Of a stretch of 64,000 bases of DNA, positions 25,411 to 34,309 are shown piece after piece. Location: the NCBI GenBank assembly GCA_903822495.1, contig CAIJPD010000018.1, positions 1 through 64,000 of the forward strand, read 5' to 3'. The notes below the pieces were generated by a model. It was not told where the DNA came from and did not search any database. It saw only the letters and a list, made by a program, of their open reading frames with translations. The number at the start of each line of letters is the position of its first letter. The stretch's first letter is position 1. Source of the DNA: an uncultured Chloroflexota bacterium. GTDB taxonomy: Bacteria; Chloroflexota; Limnocylindria; Limnocylindrales; CSP1-4. The position numbers and the translations under genes were made by a program.

Positions 25411-28212
25411 TCAGCCGAGAAGCGCGTCCAGCGCCTCGGGTGACGGCACGGCGTAGGGCTTGAACTTCTCGAGCTGACCCGCGGGCCACTCCTCGTTGCG
25501 GAACAAGGCGCGGTTGTTGGCGAGCCGCGCCGCCGCGGTGGACTCCAGCAGGTTCTGTGAGTCCGTCTCCGGAACTCGGAGGACCGCGCGCAGATCGAAG
25601 TTGGCGGCCGCACCTCGCTTGAGGGAGCGGTCGAGCGAGGCTTGGCCGTCCGTCCACGCGATCACGTGAAGACCGACATCCGGGCCTTCGTCGAGCAGGC
25701 GGAGCAGCGTTCCGCCCTCGGGACTCGAATCGAACTGGTTGGGTCCGCGAAGCTCGCGCCACCGGTGGAGGCCGGTGATCACGAGGTAGCGCGACGGAGA
25801 CTGCTCGGCACCCGGCGCCGCGCGGCTGCGCAGCTCGAGGTCAAGCGCCTCCAGCACAGCGCCCGCATCCCTTGGACCGGCAAGCGCGAGACGGTTGCCG
25901 AGCCGCTCGGCAATGGGCGCCAGGGCGCTGGCCATCGGCGAGCTGGGACGGGCGAGGTCCACGACATCGAAGCACGCGTCGGCGTCCTCGGCGGCGATCG
26001 AGACGACCGTCGCGATGAGCAGGCCGTAGGCGGCCTCCTCGTCGGCGCCGGCGACCAGCAGGTTGGCGCGCGGATATCGCTCCAGCCGGGCGCTGGTCGG
26101 ACCCTTGACCTCCACGGGCTCGCCGAGGAACGCCTCGACTGTTCCGCGCTCAGGTGCCCAGCCGCCCGATCGGAGAGCACGCAGCCTGGGGTTGGCGACC
26201 AGTTCAGCCGGTGTGGCGCCTTCAAACGTCACCGGGCCCGGATGCGCGCCGGCATCCCGATCGAGGATCGCCGCGAGCCTGGCCGTCAACTCGTCCCGGC
26301 CCAGGAATGCCACCCTCACCCGGCGGTTCCCGGCTGGTTGGCCGAGCTCCGCGTTCACGATCGCCTCGCCCTGTTCCTCCAGCTTGGCCGCGGCGTCGTT
26401 GCCCTCCCCGAGGATGGCAAGGGCGTCAGCCGGCCGACACCTGAGCGCCACGCGCAGTCCCATCTGGTTGTAGATCCGGGACAGGTACGGACCGGCGACC
26501 GACGGCGACTGCGAGCAGAGGAGCACGTGGATGCCGAAACCTCGTCCGCGCTTCACCAAGTCCTCCAGCGCGGCCGACGCTTCCCGCGCGATCGCGTCGT
26601 CGCCGGCCAGCAGGACCTGGAACTCGTCGATCAGGAGGATCCGTCGCGGCAGCCGCGCGCCGCTCACGCGGAAGGCCGGGAACTGGTCGACGCCGGCTGC
26701 GCCGAACAGCCGACCGCGCCGAACCATCTCCGACTGGAGTGACTTGAGCACGCTGAGCGCGAACTCGCGCTCAGTCTCCAGGGCCACCGACCGGGCGTGC
26801 GGCAACGTGCGATAGGGCGCGAACCCGACACCCTCCTTGAAGTCGAGCAGGTCGAGTTCAAGCTCATCCGGGCCATACCGGCTCGTGAGGCCGGCGACGA
26901 TGACGTGGAGCAGGTTGCTCTTGCCCATGCCGACCATGCCGCCGACAAGACCGTGTGCAGGGTCATCGCCGAGGTGGAGCGACAGGGGATCCCCTTCGGA
27001 ATCAACTCCGATCGTGACGTCCAGCCCATCGGCGCTCGAAGCACCCCAATCCACCGGCGGGAGGACCGCGGCCGCAGCGAGGGCCCGGGATCGACCGGCG
27101 AACGCCGCAGCGACTCGCGCCAACCAACGCTCGACCTCCAAGGCGCCGGGCGGGTTGTCAGGGATGAACGGCATGTCGCCGAACGCCGGGTCGGCGATGA
27201 CGGCGCGTTCGTCGGCGCCGATCTTGATGCTGGTTCCCGGCACGACGACCTCGTCCAGCACGACGTTCCGGGGTGTCGGCGCGGCCCGATCGAGGGTGGC
27301 GAGGAGGTAGACGCCGGCACGCGGGCCGTTGCGCGACAGGCGGGCCAGCAGGTCCAGCCCGCGTTCCGTCCAGCCCCCACCCGGGAGCCCCAGGATCGCG
27401 ACAACCCGGAAAGGCTCGGCCACGGCTGGGTTGGCGGCGTTGTAGTCCGCCAACGACGAGAACCGAGCGCCCAGCCGGGTCTGCAGGACACTCTCGACGG
27501 TCGCGTTGAGGTTGCGAAGCTGCGCCTCGATCTCATCTGACGAGACCCACACCTTCTCCCCGCGGAGCGCGGGCGGGAGCTCCAGGAAGCCGGCCAGGCC
27601 CTGGCCCGACCCACGAGGATCGAGGAGGGTGACGCGCACCTCGCCGCCCGGGCTGCCGACGATGATCCGGAGCAAGACGGACCTGAGGAGGTCTTCGGTC
27701 GCGCCGGGCGGGCCGCCTTCGAATAGCAGGTGGCGATCCCGCAGGGCAGTGAGCGCTGGGATCGCCGCGGCGTCAGCCTCCGATACATAGGGGGCCGTCC
27801 AGATGGTCGGAATGGGGCGAGCGAGTCGTCCCAGGCGGATGAACCCGAACGGTCCCCCGGCGGGGGCAGCGTCGGGATCGACGTCCACCCAACAGGCGAG
27901 CCCCGGATGCGCGGCGGTGAGGCGCCGAAGGCTCGCGAGCGCAGCCCGCAACGTGGCAGATCGTCCGGTCAGATGAGAAGCCTGCTCGACGACACCCCGG
28001 GCCGTTTCCAGTGCCGCGGAATGGCGCGATGCCGCCCCCTCGAGCGCGGACGCCTCGGCTGCGGCCGCGCCCGCAAGGGCGCGGGCCGCCTCGGCTGCGA
28101 TGGCGCCAGCGGCGAGGCGCCGCGCAACCAGGAAGCGCTCGAAGGCGGGCCATGAACCCGAACGGCTCGGGCCAGGTTCGCTCAAGGTGGGTTCGAGTTC
28201 GCCGCTCGTCAT
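25411..28212 (-). CDS. FtsK/SpoIIIE-type ATPase (EccC-like)
   Basis: 933-residue soluble ATPase. After a helical, Ala-rich N-terminus (25-100) there appear to be three RecA-like modules: a degenerate one (about 165-330), an active FtsK/SpoIIIE domain (395-690), and a second degenerate one (720-930). The active domain has Walker A GGMVGMGKS (K431) and Walker B ILLIDEF (D529, E530). Multiple modules with only some active is typical of EccC motors of type VII secretion. Unlike EccC, no membrane segment is seen; the preceding gene product could supply the anchor. The ATG overlaps that gene's stop as ATGA. The WXG100-like gene follows 18 bases downstream. A DNA-pumping role is possible but the neighbours argue for protein export. 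Confidence 0.87.
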   Translation of the reverse strand: MTSGELEPTLSEPGPSRSGSWPAFERFLVARRLAAGAIAAEAARALAGAAAAEASALEGAASRHSAALETARGVVEQASHLTGRSATLRAALASLRRLTAAHPGLACWVDVDPDAAPAGGPFGFIRLGRLARPIPTIWTAPYVSEADAAAIPALTALRDRHLLFEGGPPGATEDLLRSVLLRIIVGSPGGEVRVTLLDPRGSGQGLAGFLELPPALRGEKVWVSSDEIEAQLRNLNATVESVLQTRLGARFSSLADYNAANPAVAEPFRVVAILGLPGGGWTERGLDLLARLSRNGPRAGVYLLATLDRAAPTPRNVVLDEVVVPGTSIKIGADERAVIADPAFGDMPFIPDNPPGALEVERWLARVAAAFAGRSRALAAAAVLPPVDWGASSADGLDVTIGVDSEGDPLSLHLGDDPAHGLVGGMVGMGKSNLLHVIVAGLTSRYGPDELELDLLDFKEGVGFAPYRTLPHARSVALETEREFALSVLKSLQSEMVRRGRLFGAAGVDQFPAFRVSGARLPRRILLIDEFQVLLAGDDAIAREASAALEDLVKRGRGFGIHVLLCSQSPSVAGPYLSRIYNQMGLRVALRCRPADALAILGEGNDAAAKLEEQGEAIVNAELGQPAGNRRVRVAFLGRDELTARLAAILDRDAGAHPGPVTFEGATPAELVANPRLRALRSGGWAPERGTVEAFLGEPVEVKGPTSARLERYPRANLLVAGADEEAAYGLLIATVVSIAAEDADACFDVVDLARPSSPMASALAPIAERLGNRLALAGPRDAGAVLEALDLELRSRAAPGAEQSPSRYLVITGLHRWRELRGPNQFDSSPEGGTLLRLLDEGPDVGLHVIAWTDGQASLDRSLKRGAAANFDLRAVLRVPETDSQNLLESTAAARLANNRALFRNEEWPAGQLEKFKPYAVPSPEALDALLG

Positions 28213-30215
28213 GGCACCGAAACCGTGGCGCCGCTTTCGACCGTCGCGGTCCCAGCAGCCTTGTTGTTGATGGTGACGTTGTATGTGCCTGCGGTCAGGT
28301 CGAAGGACGCGTAGCCCGCGTTGTCCGTGGACCGGCCGTCCACGTACTCGCCCGCAGCACCCGCGGCAGTGCGGTAGTAGATCCGGATCGATGCGCCCGG
28401 ACTGGCGGAGACCGTGATTCTGCCAAGACGAACGGCGACCAGGGTGTCCTTGCCGGGGATCACCTGCACGTTGGTGGTGCCATCGGTGTCGCTGAGGTCG
28501 CCCCAGTTGTAGCCATTCAACCGGGATGCCACGGCATAGGCACCGGGCGTGACGAGGCAGGAGGCCGTGCCCGTGTTGTCCGTCGAGAACCCGCACACCC
28601 GCGCTCCAAGGACAATCCCTCCGGTCGCGGACGTCTTCTGGGTCTCCACGTAGACGGTCTGGCCAGCCAGAGCCTTGTCAACTGAAGCGGCGCTGAACGT
28701 CAACGAGCCGTAGCTGAGATCGACCCTGGTGGTCATCCCGGGGGCCACAACGATCCCGATGAGACCGTCGTCGCTCGACAGGTTCCCCCAGTTGTAGCCG
28801 GCGAGATCGCCGAGGACGACGTAGGTCCCCGCAGGGACCTCCATGTGCGCAATGCCCGCCTTGTCGGTGCTGTTCGCGGCGACCCTGTCGCCGGCCACCT
28901 GGTTCCCGAGAGCGTCGATGCGCGTCGTTCGAACGTCGAAGCTGGTCCCGGACACGACACCCCGCGGCGACACGAGGCTGACATCGATCGCGCCCAGGCC
29001 GCCCTTCCCAGAGTATGGGAGCCCGATGGTCACCTTGGCCGCCGCGGTCACCTGGACTGGCGTTGGCGCCGGGGTGGGTGTCGGGGTTGGGGCCGGAGTT
29101 GGGGTCGGTACGAAGGGCGTGGGGATCCGTGTCGCTACCGAGCCCAAGGCTACTGCCGCCGAGGCGCCCGATCGTGCCGCCCCGGGCGCCAGCGTGGAGG
29201 CTGGGAGCCCACTGCCGCTGGCGGCGATCACCGCAGCCAGGATCGCGATTCCGCCAACGCCAAGGCCCGCCACCAGGCGGAGCGACGTTGTTCGACGCAC
29301 CTGACCGCGCTGCTGGTCGCCCTCGAAGTCGGCGATCAGAAGGTTCCTGGCACCTTCCAGTCGAGCAAGGACCTTGTCTGCCGGCTCGTCTGTCGCCGCC
29401 GGAGTCAGGTCGGGCAGTCCTGCCTTGCGACCCGCGCGCTCCAGCAACGCGGCTGGCAGCGCCTCGGCGTCCCGGAGCCGAGCGGTGAATTGTTCGGTCC
29501 GCCCCCTTGCGGTCCGCTCTGCCGACGCGCGCTCGGACTCCGCGGCGAGCTCCGCGGCCGCACGTTCCCGGGCTGCGGCGAGGCGACCTCGTTCATCGAC
29601 CAAGGCACCCGTCAACGAGGCGACTGGTCCAGGCTCGCGCACGGCAGCCAGCGAGCGGACGCCCGCCTCAAGGCCCGACGAGATCTCGAGAGCCAGGGCA
29701 AGCAGGGCCAGCGCATCTGCGGCGCCGTCCAGGGCGGGCGTTGCCGGGTCGGCCGGAAGCTCCGGCGCTGGGTACGAACCCTCCACGATGTTGACTGCAA
29801 TGGCACCGGCGGGTTCGCGAAGGTCCCATGCCACCACGACTCCGGGTGCCCTCGGATCGATCTGGAGGAGGATCGGGGTCGAGCTTCCCTGCAAACGGGA
29901 GAGCGCCGCGCGGCGCCGCCGCTCGTCCAGCGGGCTACGGTCATTGGGCATGACCTCGATGAGCCAGAGTGGCTCGAGGCCCTGATCCCGCAGGGTGAGG
30001 TCGAGAACGTCGCGAGGTGCCGTGCCCGTGGACCAGTCAGCCGCAGGCGCCAGAGTCCTGGGCTCACGCGTGCCTGGTGCGGCATACGCGACCGCCCGAC
30101 CCTGGTCGGACCCAGCCCGAGCCGCGTGCACGAAGGCATCGACGAGCCAGCGGGGAACGTCGAGAGTGGGGCTGGGTTCCGGCCCGTCAGGTGACACGTC
30201 TCCTCCCTCGGTCAA
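28209..30215 (-). CDS. Single-pass membrane protein with beta-sandwich repeats
   Basis: 668 residues, not a known named protein. Residues 1-195 form a globular alpha/beta domain (LWLIEVMP, VVVAWDL), 200-260 a charged coiled coil, 313-334 one membrane helix (LVAGLGVGGIAILAAVIA). Then a Thr-Pro-rich linker (364-387) precedes three beta-rich modules. Modules one and two share STDxxGxA...PGxYxVxxxLxGYNWGxLSxxDG (GYNWG at 473 and 568); the third is shorter (STDNAGYASFDLTAGTYNV). These are carboxypeptidase-regulatory/PEGA-like folds, presumably outside the cell. It sits between the M48 protease and the ATPase with overlapping stops and starts, so it may be the membrane scaffold. The TTG start at 30215 overlaps the protease stop; a GTG six codons later has the better ribosome site GAGGGAGGAG. 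Confidence 0.75.
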   Translation of the reverse strand: MTEGGDVSPDGPEPSPTLDVPRWLVDAFVHAARAGSDQGRAVAYAAPGTREPRTLAPAADWSTGTAPRDVLDLTLRDQGLEPLWLIEVMPNDRSPLDERRRRAALSRLQGSSTPILLQIDPRAPGVVVAWDLREPAGAIAVNIVEGSYPAPELPADPATPALDGAADALALLALALEISSGLEAGVRSLAAVREPGPVASLTGALVDERGRLAAARERAAAELAAESERASAERTARGRTEQFTARLRDAEALPAALLERAGRKAGLPDLTPAATDEPADKVLARLEGARNLLIADFEGDQQRGQVRRTTSLRLVAGLGVGGIAILAAVIAASGSGLPASTLAPGAARSGASAAVALGSVATRIPTPFVPTPTPAPTPTPTPAPTPVQVTAAAKVTIGLPYSGKGGLGAIDVSLVSPRGVVSGTSFDVRTTRIDALGNQVAGDRVAANSTDKAGIAHMEVPAGTYVVLGDLAGYNWGNLSSDDGLIGIVVAPGMTTRVDLSYGSLTFSAASVDKALAGQTVYVETQKTSATGGIVLGARVCGFSTDNTGTASCLVTPGAYAVASRLNGYNWGDLSDTDGTTNVQVIPGKDTLVAVRLGRITVSASPGASIRIYYRTAAGAAGEYVDGRSTDNAGYASFDLTAGTYNVTINNKAAGTATVESGATVSVP

Positions 30216-31792
30216 TGCCCGGCTCCGTCGCCCGAGGCGGTCAGCAACTTGCGCACCGCATCCAGCCGCACCTCGGCCGAACGTCGGGCGACCTCAAGGT
30301 CCTCCTCCCGGTTTGCCGACAGGTAGGTGATCAGCCGGTCCAGCACCCGGGCCTGCTCAGAAGTTCGCCCCAGCGCCTCCAGCGCGTCGGCCTTGGCGGA
30401 CAGCGCCGCGGTCGAGGCCCGGATCGAGGCCAGATCGGGCCGCGCCACGAGCCTCCGGACCAGATCATCAGCCGCAGCGATCGCGTCCTCGCAGCGTCCG
30501 TCGGCCATCGCGTCGGCCATCTCCGTCAGCAGCGGATCAGGATCGATGGCAGCGGCCGCGATCGACGGCGGAGGTTGCGCCGCGCCCCATGCCTGTGCGC
30601 CGGCGCCCGGACCACCATTGGGCAGCACGCGTCCCCGTACCGCCAGATCCCGTCCGGTTGGCCGGTCGGTCTGCTGCGCTGCGAGCAGGAGCATCCCGGC
30701 CTCCTCGGCAGCCCCAGGCAACGTCGCCGGCGCGGAGCCTGCGGCTGCCTCCTGGGCGGATGTCGGGGCCGAGCGCGCCAACGTCGCCTCCGCCGCGAGG
30801 ACGGCCGCACTGAGATCGAATGACCGCAGCCGATCGATCCGTGCCTCTGTCGCCGGGTGGGCTCGCACGAGGTCCTCCCAGACCCGACCCGTGCGCTGCA
30901 GACCGACGATGCACAGCGGCTGCGCAAGTTGGCCGCCTTTGGCCAAGGCAACGCTGCCCGCCTGAAGCTCCTGGAGCGCCCCGATCAACGTATCGGTCCG
31001 GCCGAGCGCAGCGGCGGCGCTTGCGTCGGCGAGGTACTCGCGCTGACGGTGCACGGCCAGATCGGCGACACGCGCGATCAAGAACCACGCCTGGAGCCCC
31101 ACCCAGGCCAGCGCCGCACAGAGCATGATCAAGAGCCCCGCCAGGAGCATCGCGACGGTGCTGGCAAGGTCACCACGACTGTCGCGGCTCGCCATCAGTG
31201 CAGCACCGACGCCGACAAGGGCCACGGCGATCGTGGAACCTACCCACGACACCGCGAGCGCCCAGCCAAGGAAGGACGCGGACAGCAGCGAGACTCGGGT
31301 ATCGCCGTTGGCCACGTGTGCCAACTCGTGGGCGGCGACGGCCTCCAGCTGCTCGTGGCTCAGCCTGCCCAAGAGTCCCGTCGTGAACACGACCGCAGCC
31401 TGGCCATCGGCCGACGTGAACGCGAACGCATTCGCGGCGGGGTCGTCGAGTACGCGGATCACGGGGGTTGGCACGTCGAACCGGCCAGCCATCCCGTCGA
31501 TGGATGGCCCGAGCGCCGCAAGCTCCGCCCCCGACGGCTCCCGCAGTCCACTCACCTGCGTCATGAGCCTGGGGTACAGGAAGTAGACGCCGGCCACGGA
31601 TGCCGCCATGAGACCGAGGATCGGAAGCACCATCGACCCACCACGGCCACCGAACAGGATCGCGACAACCGCGCCGTTGACTGCGGCCACGACCATCAGG
31701 ACGATCGTCCACTGACGGTTCCGCTCCATCTGGGCGGCGACCAGCGTACGCGCAGAAACCATAGAACCCGCGTCTGTCCCCATCGACGTCAC
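30212..31792 (-). CDS. M48 family (HtpX-like) membrane metalloprotease
   Basis: 526-residue zinc protease. Two N-terminal membrane helices (about 29-47 and 54-73) lead to the catalytic HELAH (H155, E156, H159) and the third zinc ligand E252 in REYLADASAAAALG. Two further hydrophobic helices (175-200, 212-240) lie between, as in HtpX. The family is usually 280-300 residues; here about 240 extra residues follow, first Ala/Pro-rich and then helical TPR-like (400-526). HtpX degrades damaged membrane proteins, but as first gene of the FtsK/WXG100-type operon this one may process a secreted substrate. It starts with GTG; ATGs at codons 4 and 11 are alternatives. The operon promoter lies 45-73 bases upstream. 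Confidence 0.87.
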   Translation of the reverse strand: MTSMGTDAGSMVSARTLVAAQMERNRQWTIVLMVVAAVNGAVVAILFGGRGGSMVLPILGLMAASVAGVYFLYPRLMTQVSGLREPSGAELAALGPSIDGMAGRFDVPTPVIRVLDDPAANAFAFTSADGQAAVVFTTGLLGRLSHEQLEAVAAHELAHVANGDTRVSLLSASFLGWALAVSWVGSTIAVALVGVGAALMASRDSRGDLASTVAMLLAGLLIMLCAALAWVGLQAWFLIARVADLAVHRQREYLADASAAAALGRTDTLIGALQELQAGSVALAKGGQLAQPLCIVGLQRTGRVWEDLVRAHPATEARIDRLRSFDLSAAVLAAEATLARSAPTSAQEAAAGSAPATLPGAAEEAGMLLLAAQQTDRPTGRDLAVRGRVLPNGGPGAGAQAWGAAQPPPSIAAAAIDPDPLLTEMADAMADGRCEDAIAAADDLVRRLVARPDLASIRASTAALSAKADALEALGRTSEQARVLDRLITYLSANREEDLEVARRSAEVRLDAVRKLLTASGDGAGH

Positions 31793-31836
31793 GGAGTCCC
31801 CTCAGCCGGCTTGCCGATCCACCGACGACACGCGTG

Positions 31837-31865
31837 ATCCTACGGCGGCGCCGATGGCTTGTGAA
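31837..31865 (-). promoter_or_regulatory. Promoter of the M48-FtsK-WXG100 operon
   Basis: On the minus strand TTCACA (31865-31860) and TAGGAT (31842-31837) are separated by exactly 17 bases, a good sigma-70-type promoter (five and four of six consensus matches). It lies upstream of the protease GTG and is the only convincing promoter before the six-gene operon. Confidence 0.55.
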
Positions 31866-31976
31866 GGGACTACTCGCCGGCACCCACCGGCCGGTTCACG
31901 TCGACTGGCGGCGGCGCGGTTCTGGATCTGCGGCCCGATCTCACCGGCCTCTCTTGACGGCCGGAACTTCGAGCCC

Positions 31977-32810
31977 CTAGACCTGTGACCCCGTGATCGT
32001 CGTCCAGGCGTTGAGCGCGTACTCCACGTCCAGGCCCGGCATCCCCAGCTCGTCGGCGACCACCTCGCGGTAGCGCTCCAGCCCGTAGACCTCCTGGGTG
32101 GTCTTGCCCGAGGTCCGGTAGTGGATCAGCTCGTGGTCGCGCAGCTGGATGATCAGGTCCTCGTCCGGCCGGCAGACCACCACGCGGAAGTTCTGCATCA
32201 CGAAGGTCATCGGCGGCAGCGCGTGGTGGCGCTGCATGCTCGCCTCCATCTCCTCGTCGGAGGCGCCCTGGAGGTCGTACCAGACGTACGACTTCCACTC
32301 GCCGTGCTCCCTGCGGTCCTGCACCAGCTTGTCCAGCGCGTGGTCCAGCCAGAACCGGTAGCCCAGCCCGCCGCGGGTGAACTCGGACGGCGTGTCGATG
32401 GGGATGGCCTCGTAGATGGGCTGGCCGTTGCCGACGTCGGCGACGTAGCGCCCCTCGGGCAGCTGCACGATGAGAGCCGAATGGGACCCGGGGAACGAGA
32501 TGCGCGCCAGGTTGGGCACGGGCTGGTAGCCCAGGTGATCAAGGAGCGCGCCCAGCATGGCCCCAAACTCGTAGCAGACGCCGCCGCCGGCGCGGCGCTC
32601 CCAGGTCTGGAGCTGCTCCTCCAGGTCCAGCGACGCCACGGGCCCGGTCATCCCGGCGCGGTACCGGCGCTGGAGCGAGCTGATGCTCTCGAACGGCATG
32701 GCCCGGTGGTTGCGGACGATGAGATTCAGGCTCTCGAGGCTTGGCGGGGTGCCCTCGAGGTCCGGCAGCCCGATCATGGTCAGGTAGCGGCGATACCAGC
32801 TGGCGTCCAT
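31977..32810 (-). CDS. Arylamine N-acetyltransferase family protein
   Basis: 277-residue NAT-family enzyme that moves an acyl group from CoA to an arylamine or hydrazine through a cysteine thioester. The catalytic triad is complete: C79 in RRAGGGVCYEFG, H110 in PGSHSALIV and D125 in VADVGNG. The ATG at 32810 is preferred over one 19 codons upstream, because it fits the family's N-terminus and lies 7 bases after a TATACT box, which predicts a leaderless transcript. Its stop faces the M48 operon promoter. NAT proteins detoxify or modify aromatic amines; no neighbour narrows the substrate. Confidence 0.88.
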   Translation of the reverse strand: MDASWYRRYLTMIGLPDLEGTPPSLESLNLIVRNHRAMPFESISSLQRRYRAGMTGPVASLDLEEQLQTWERRAGGGVCYEFGAMLGALLDHLGYQPVPNLARISFPGSHSALIVQLPEGRYVADVGNGQPIYEAIPIDTPSEFTRGGLGYRFWLDHALDKLVQDRREHGEWKSYVWYDLQGASDEEMEASMQRHHALPPMTFVMQNFRVVVCRPDEDLIIQLRDHELIHYRTSGKTTQEVYGLERYREVVADELGMPGLDVEYALNAWTTITGSQV

Positions 32811-32817
32811 GGGCGCG

Positions 32818-32823
32818 AGTATA
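32818..32823 (-). promoter_or_regulatory. -10-like box placed for leaderless transcription of the acetyltransferase
   Basis: TATACT on the minus strand ends 7 bases before the ATG at 32810, and no Shine-Dalgarno precedes that ATG. This is the same geometry as the TATCGT box before the dehydrogenase at 14198. The -35 region is poor. Confidence 0.4.
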
Positions 32824-33165
32824 GGCAGGGCGCGCGGGGCGCCGCACAGGATGTCGGGTCGCGACATTCGATGCCCCTCCGGCGCCGGGCCATGGGTTTC
32901 CTCTCAGATGCCGCGCCGGCACGCCTTGGAGACGACATCCGGCCTGGAATCGGGTGTTGGACGCCCCGGGCCAGCGCACGGCAGCCGCGTCCACGCTCGG
33001 AGGGGGGGCGCCGGGCGGGGTCGCGGGGCCGTCGACCCGGTCCAGTTGGGCCCCACGCGGCAGATGAAAGGAAGGCGCCGGGGCCGGGCGGCGCGCGTGC
33101 GCACGACCCGCGCACCGCCCGGCGGGAACCCGCTGCCGCACCGCCCGGCATCCCGCGGCGCTGCG

Positions 33166-33171
33166 TACAAT
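33166..33171 (+). promoter_or_regulatory. -10-like box for the second hydrolase/amidohydrolase operon
   Basis: TACAAT, five of six matches to TATAAT, about 97 bases before the ATG at 33268. No -35 match is visible. Confidence 0.35.
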
Positions 33172-33267
33172 GGGAGACCAAGAAACCCGGTGCTCCAAGA
33201 TGCGCGAGCACCAACGATGGGCGTCGCCGTCCCCCTGGGCGAGGCGCACCGGGAGGGAAGCGAGCGA

Positions 33268-34227
33268 ATGTCGACCGAAGAGGTCAGGTTCTTCAGCGCC
33301 GGTGCCAGCCTTGCCGGCACCTTGAAGCTCCCCGACGTCGGGTCAGCCCCATTCGCGGCGGTCGTGCAGGGCCCCGGCTGGCTGGGCCTCCGTGACGGCA
33401 AGAACTACGTCCCCTACCACGACGGCCTCCTGGCCGCGGGCGTCGCCGTCCTGGTCTTCGACTACCGCGGCTTCGGCGATTCTGAGGACAACGCCTCCCA
33501 CCCCCGCTACATCGACCCCATGGCCCAGGTCGCCGACTGGAAGGCCGCGGTCACGTACCTCCACAGCCGGTCGGACATCGACCCCAAGCGGATCGGCGCC
33601 TTTGGCTCCGGCGGCACGGGTGGCGGCCACGCGATCTATGTCGCCGCCATCGACCCGCGCGTCCAGGTGGTGGTCGCGCAACTGCCCATCGCGGACGGCA
33701 GGGACTGGCTCCACCGGATGCGCCGTGAGCACGAGTGGCTGGACTTCCTCGCCTCCATCAAGGCCGCCGCCGTGAAGTACGCGGCGACGGGCGAGCGGAC
33801 GATGGTCAGCCCGCGCGAGGGGATCATGGTCGCCACCCCGGAGCGCAAGACCACCACGGTCAAGGCGGACGTCGACCATCGCGTCCCCGACGAGGTGGAC
33901 CTCCTCTCGGCCGAGGCCATCTTCGAGTATCGGCCCATCGACGTGATCGAGAGTGTCGCCCCGCGCGGCGTCATGCTCATCGCGGTCGAGAACGACGCCG
34001 TCACCCCCGAGGACCACATCTACGCGCTGTACGACCGGGCAAAGGGCCCCAGGCGGCTGGTCATCCAGACCGGCACCACGCACTACGGCTCGTACGCACA
34101 GTACCGCGACGTCGTGAACCCGCTGATCACCGAGTGGTTCGTCCGGCACCTCGTGGCCGGCGAGGTTCTCGTCCACGAGCGTCCCGCAGAGGCGGAGATC
34201 CTCCGGCTCGACCGAACCAGGGCGTAG
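33268..34227 (+). CDS. Alpha/beta-hydrolase-fold protein lacking the nucleophilic serine (second copy)
   Basis: 319 residues, clearly paralogous to the protein at 17404: both share AAVVQGPGWLGL-like, DYRGxGxS, RIGAFG and HRMRREHEWLD-type blocks. The nucleophile elbow reads G-S-G-G-T, so the serine position is glycine G115 (the serine visible is one residue early). The acid ENDAVTPED and the histidine in TTHYGSY are kept. The ATG has GGGAGGG about 11 bases upstream. The cyclic amidohydrolase gene follows 82 bases later, the same pairing as at 17404-19710. The repeated pairing points to a shared task, possibly binding or handing over the ring substrate. Confidence 0.8.
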   Translation: MSTEEVRFFSAGASLAGTLKLPDVGSAPFAAVVQGPGWLGLRDGKNYVPYHDGLLAAGVAVLVFDYRGFGDSEDNASHPRYIDPMAQVADWKAAVTYLHSRSDIDPKRIGAFGSGGTGGGHAIYVAAIDPRVQVVVAQLPIADGRDWLHRMRREHEWLDFLASIKAAAVKYAATGERTMVSPREGIMVATPERKTTTVKADVDHRVPDEVDLLSAEAIFEYRPIDVIESVAPRGVMLIAVENDAVTPEDHIYALYDRAKGPRRLVIQTGTTHYGSYAQYRDVVNPLITEWFVRHLVAGEVLVHERPAEAEILRLDRTRA

Positions 34228-34309
34228 CGGCCGCAAGCCGCATCATCGGCCACCGGCACGCCCGGCGGCCACCCCACCCCGTCAAACCGGCAACACCAGA
34301 GGGCAGCGC

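Larger units (their letters stand above)
32811..33267. other. Divergent intergenic region
   Basis: A 457-base gap between the divergent acetyltransferase and hydrolase-like genes. It contains the TATACT box for the minus strand (32818-32823) and TACAAT at 33166-33171 on the plus strand. The remainder is extremely GC-rich and shows no gene-like frame or clear repeat. Confidence 0.4.

Noticed and set aside
25411-28212. Cell-division DNA translocase FtsK
   Set aside because: There are no N-terminal membrane helices and no gamma domain. Degenerate extra ATPase modules and WXG100-like neighbours point away from chromosome segregation.
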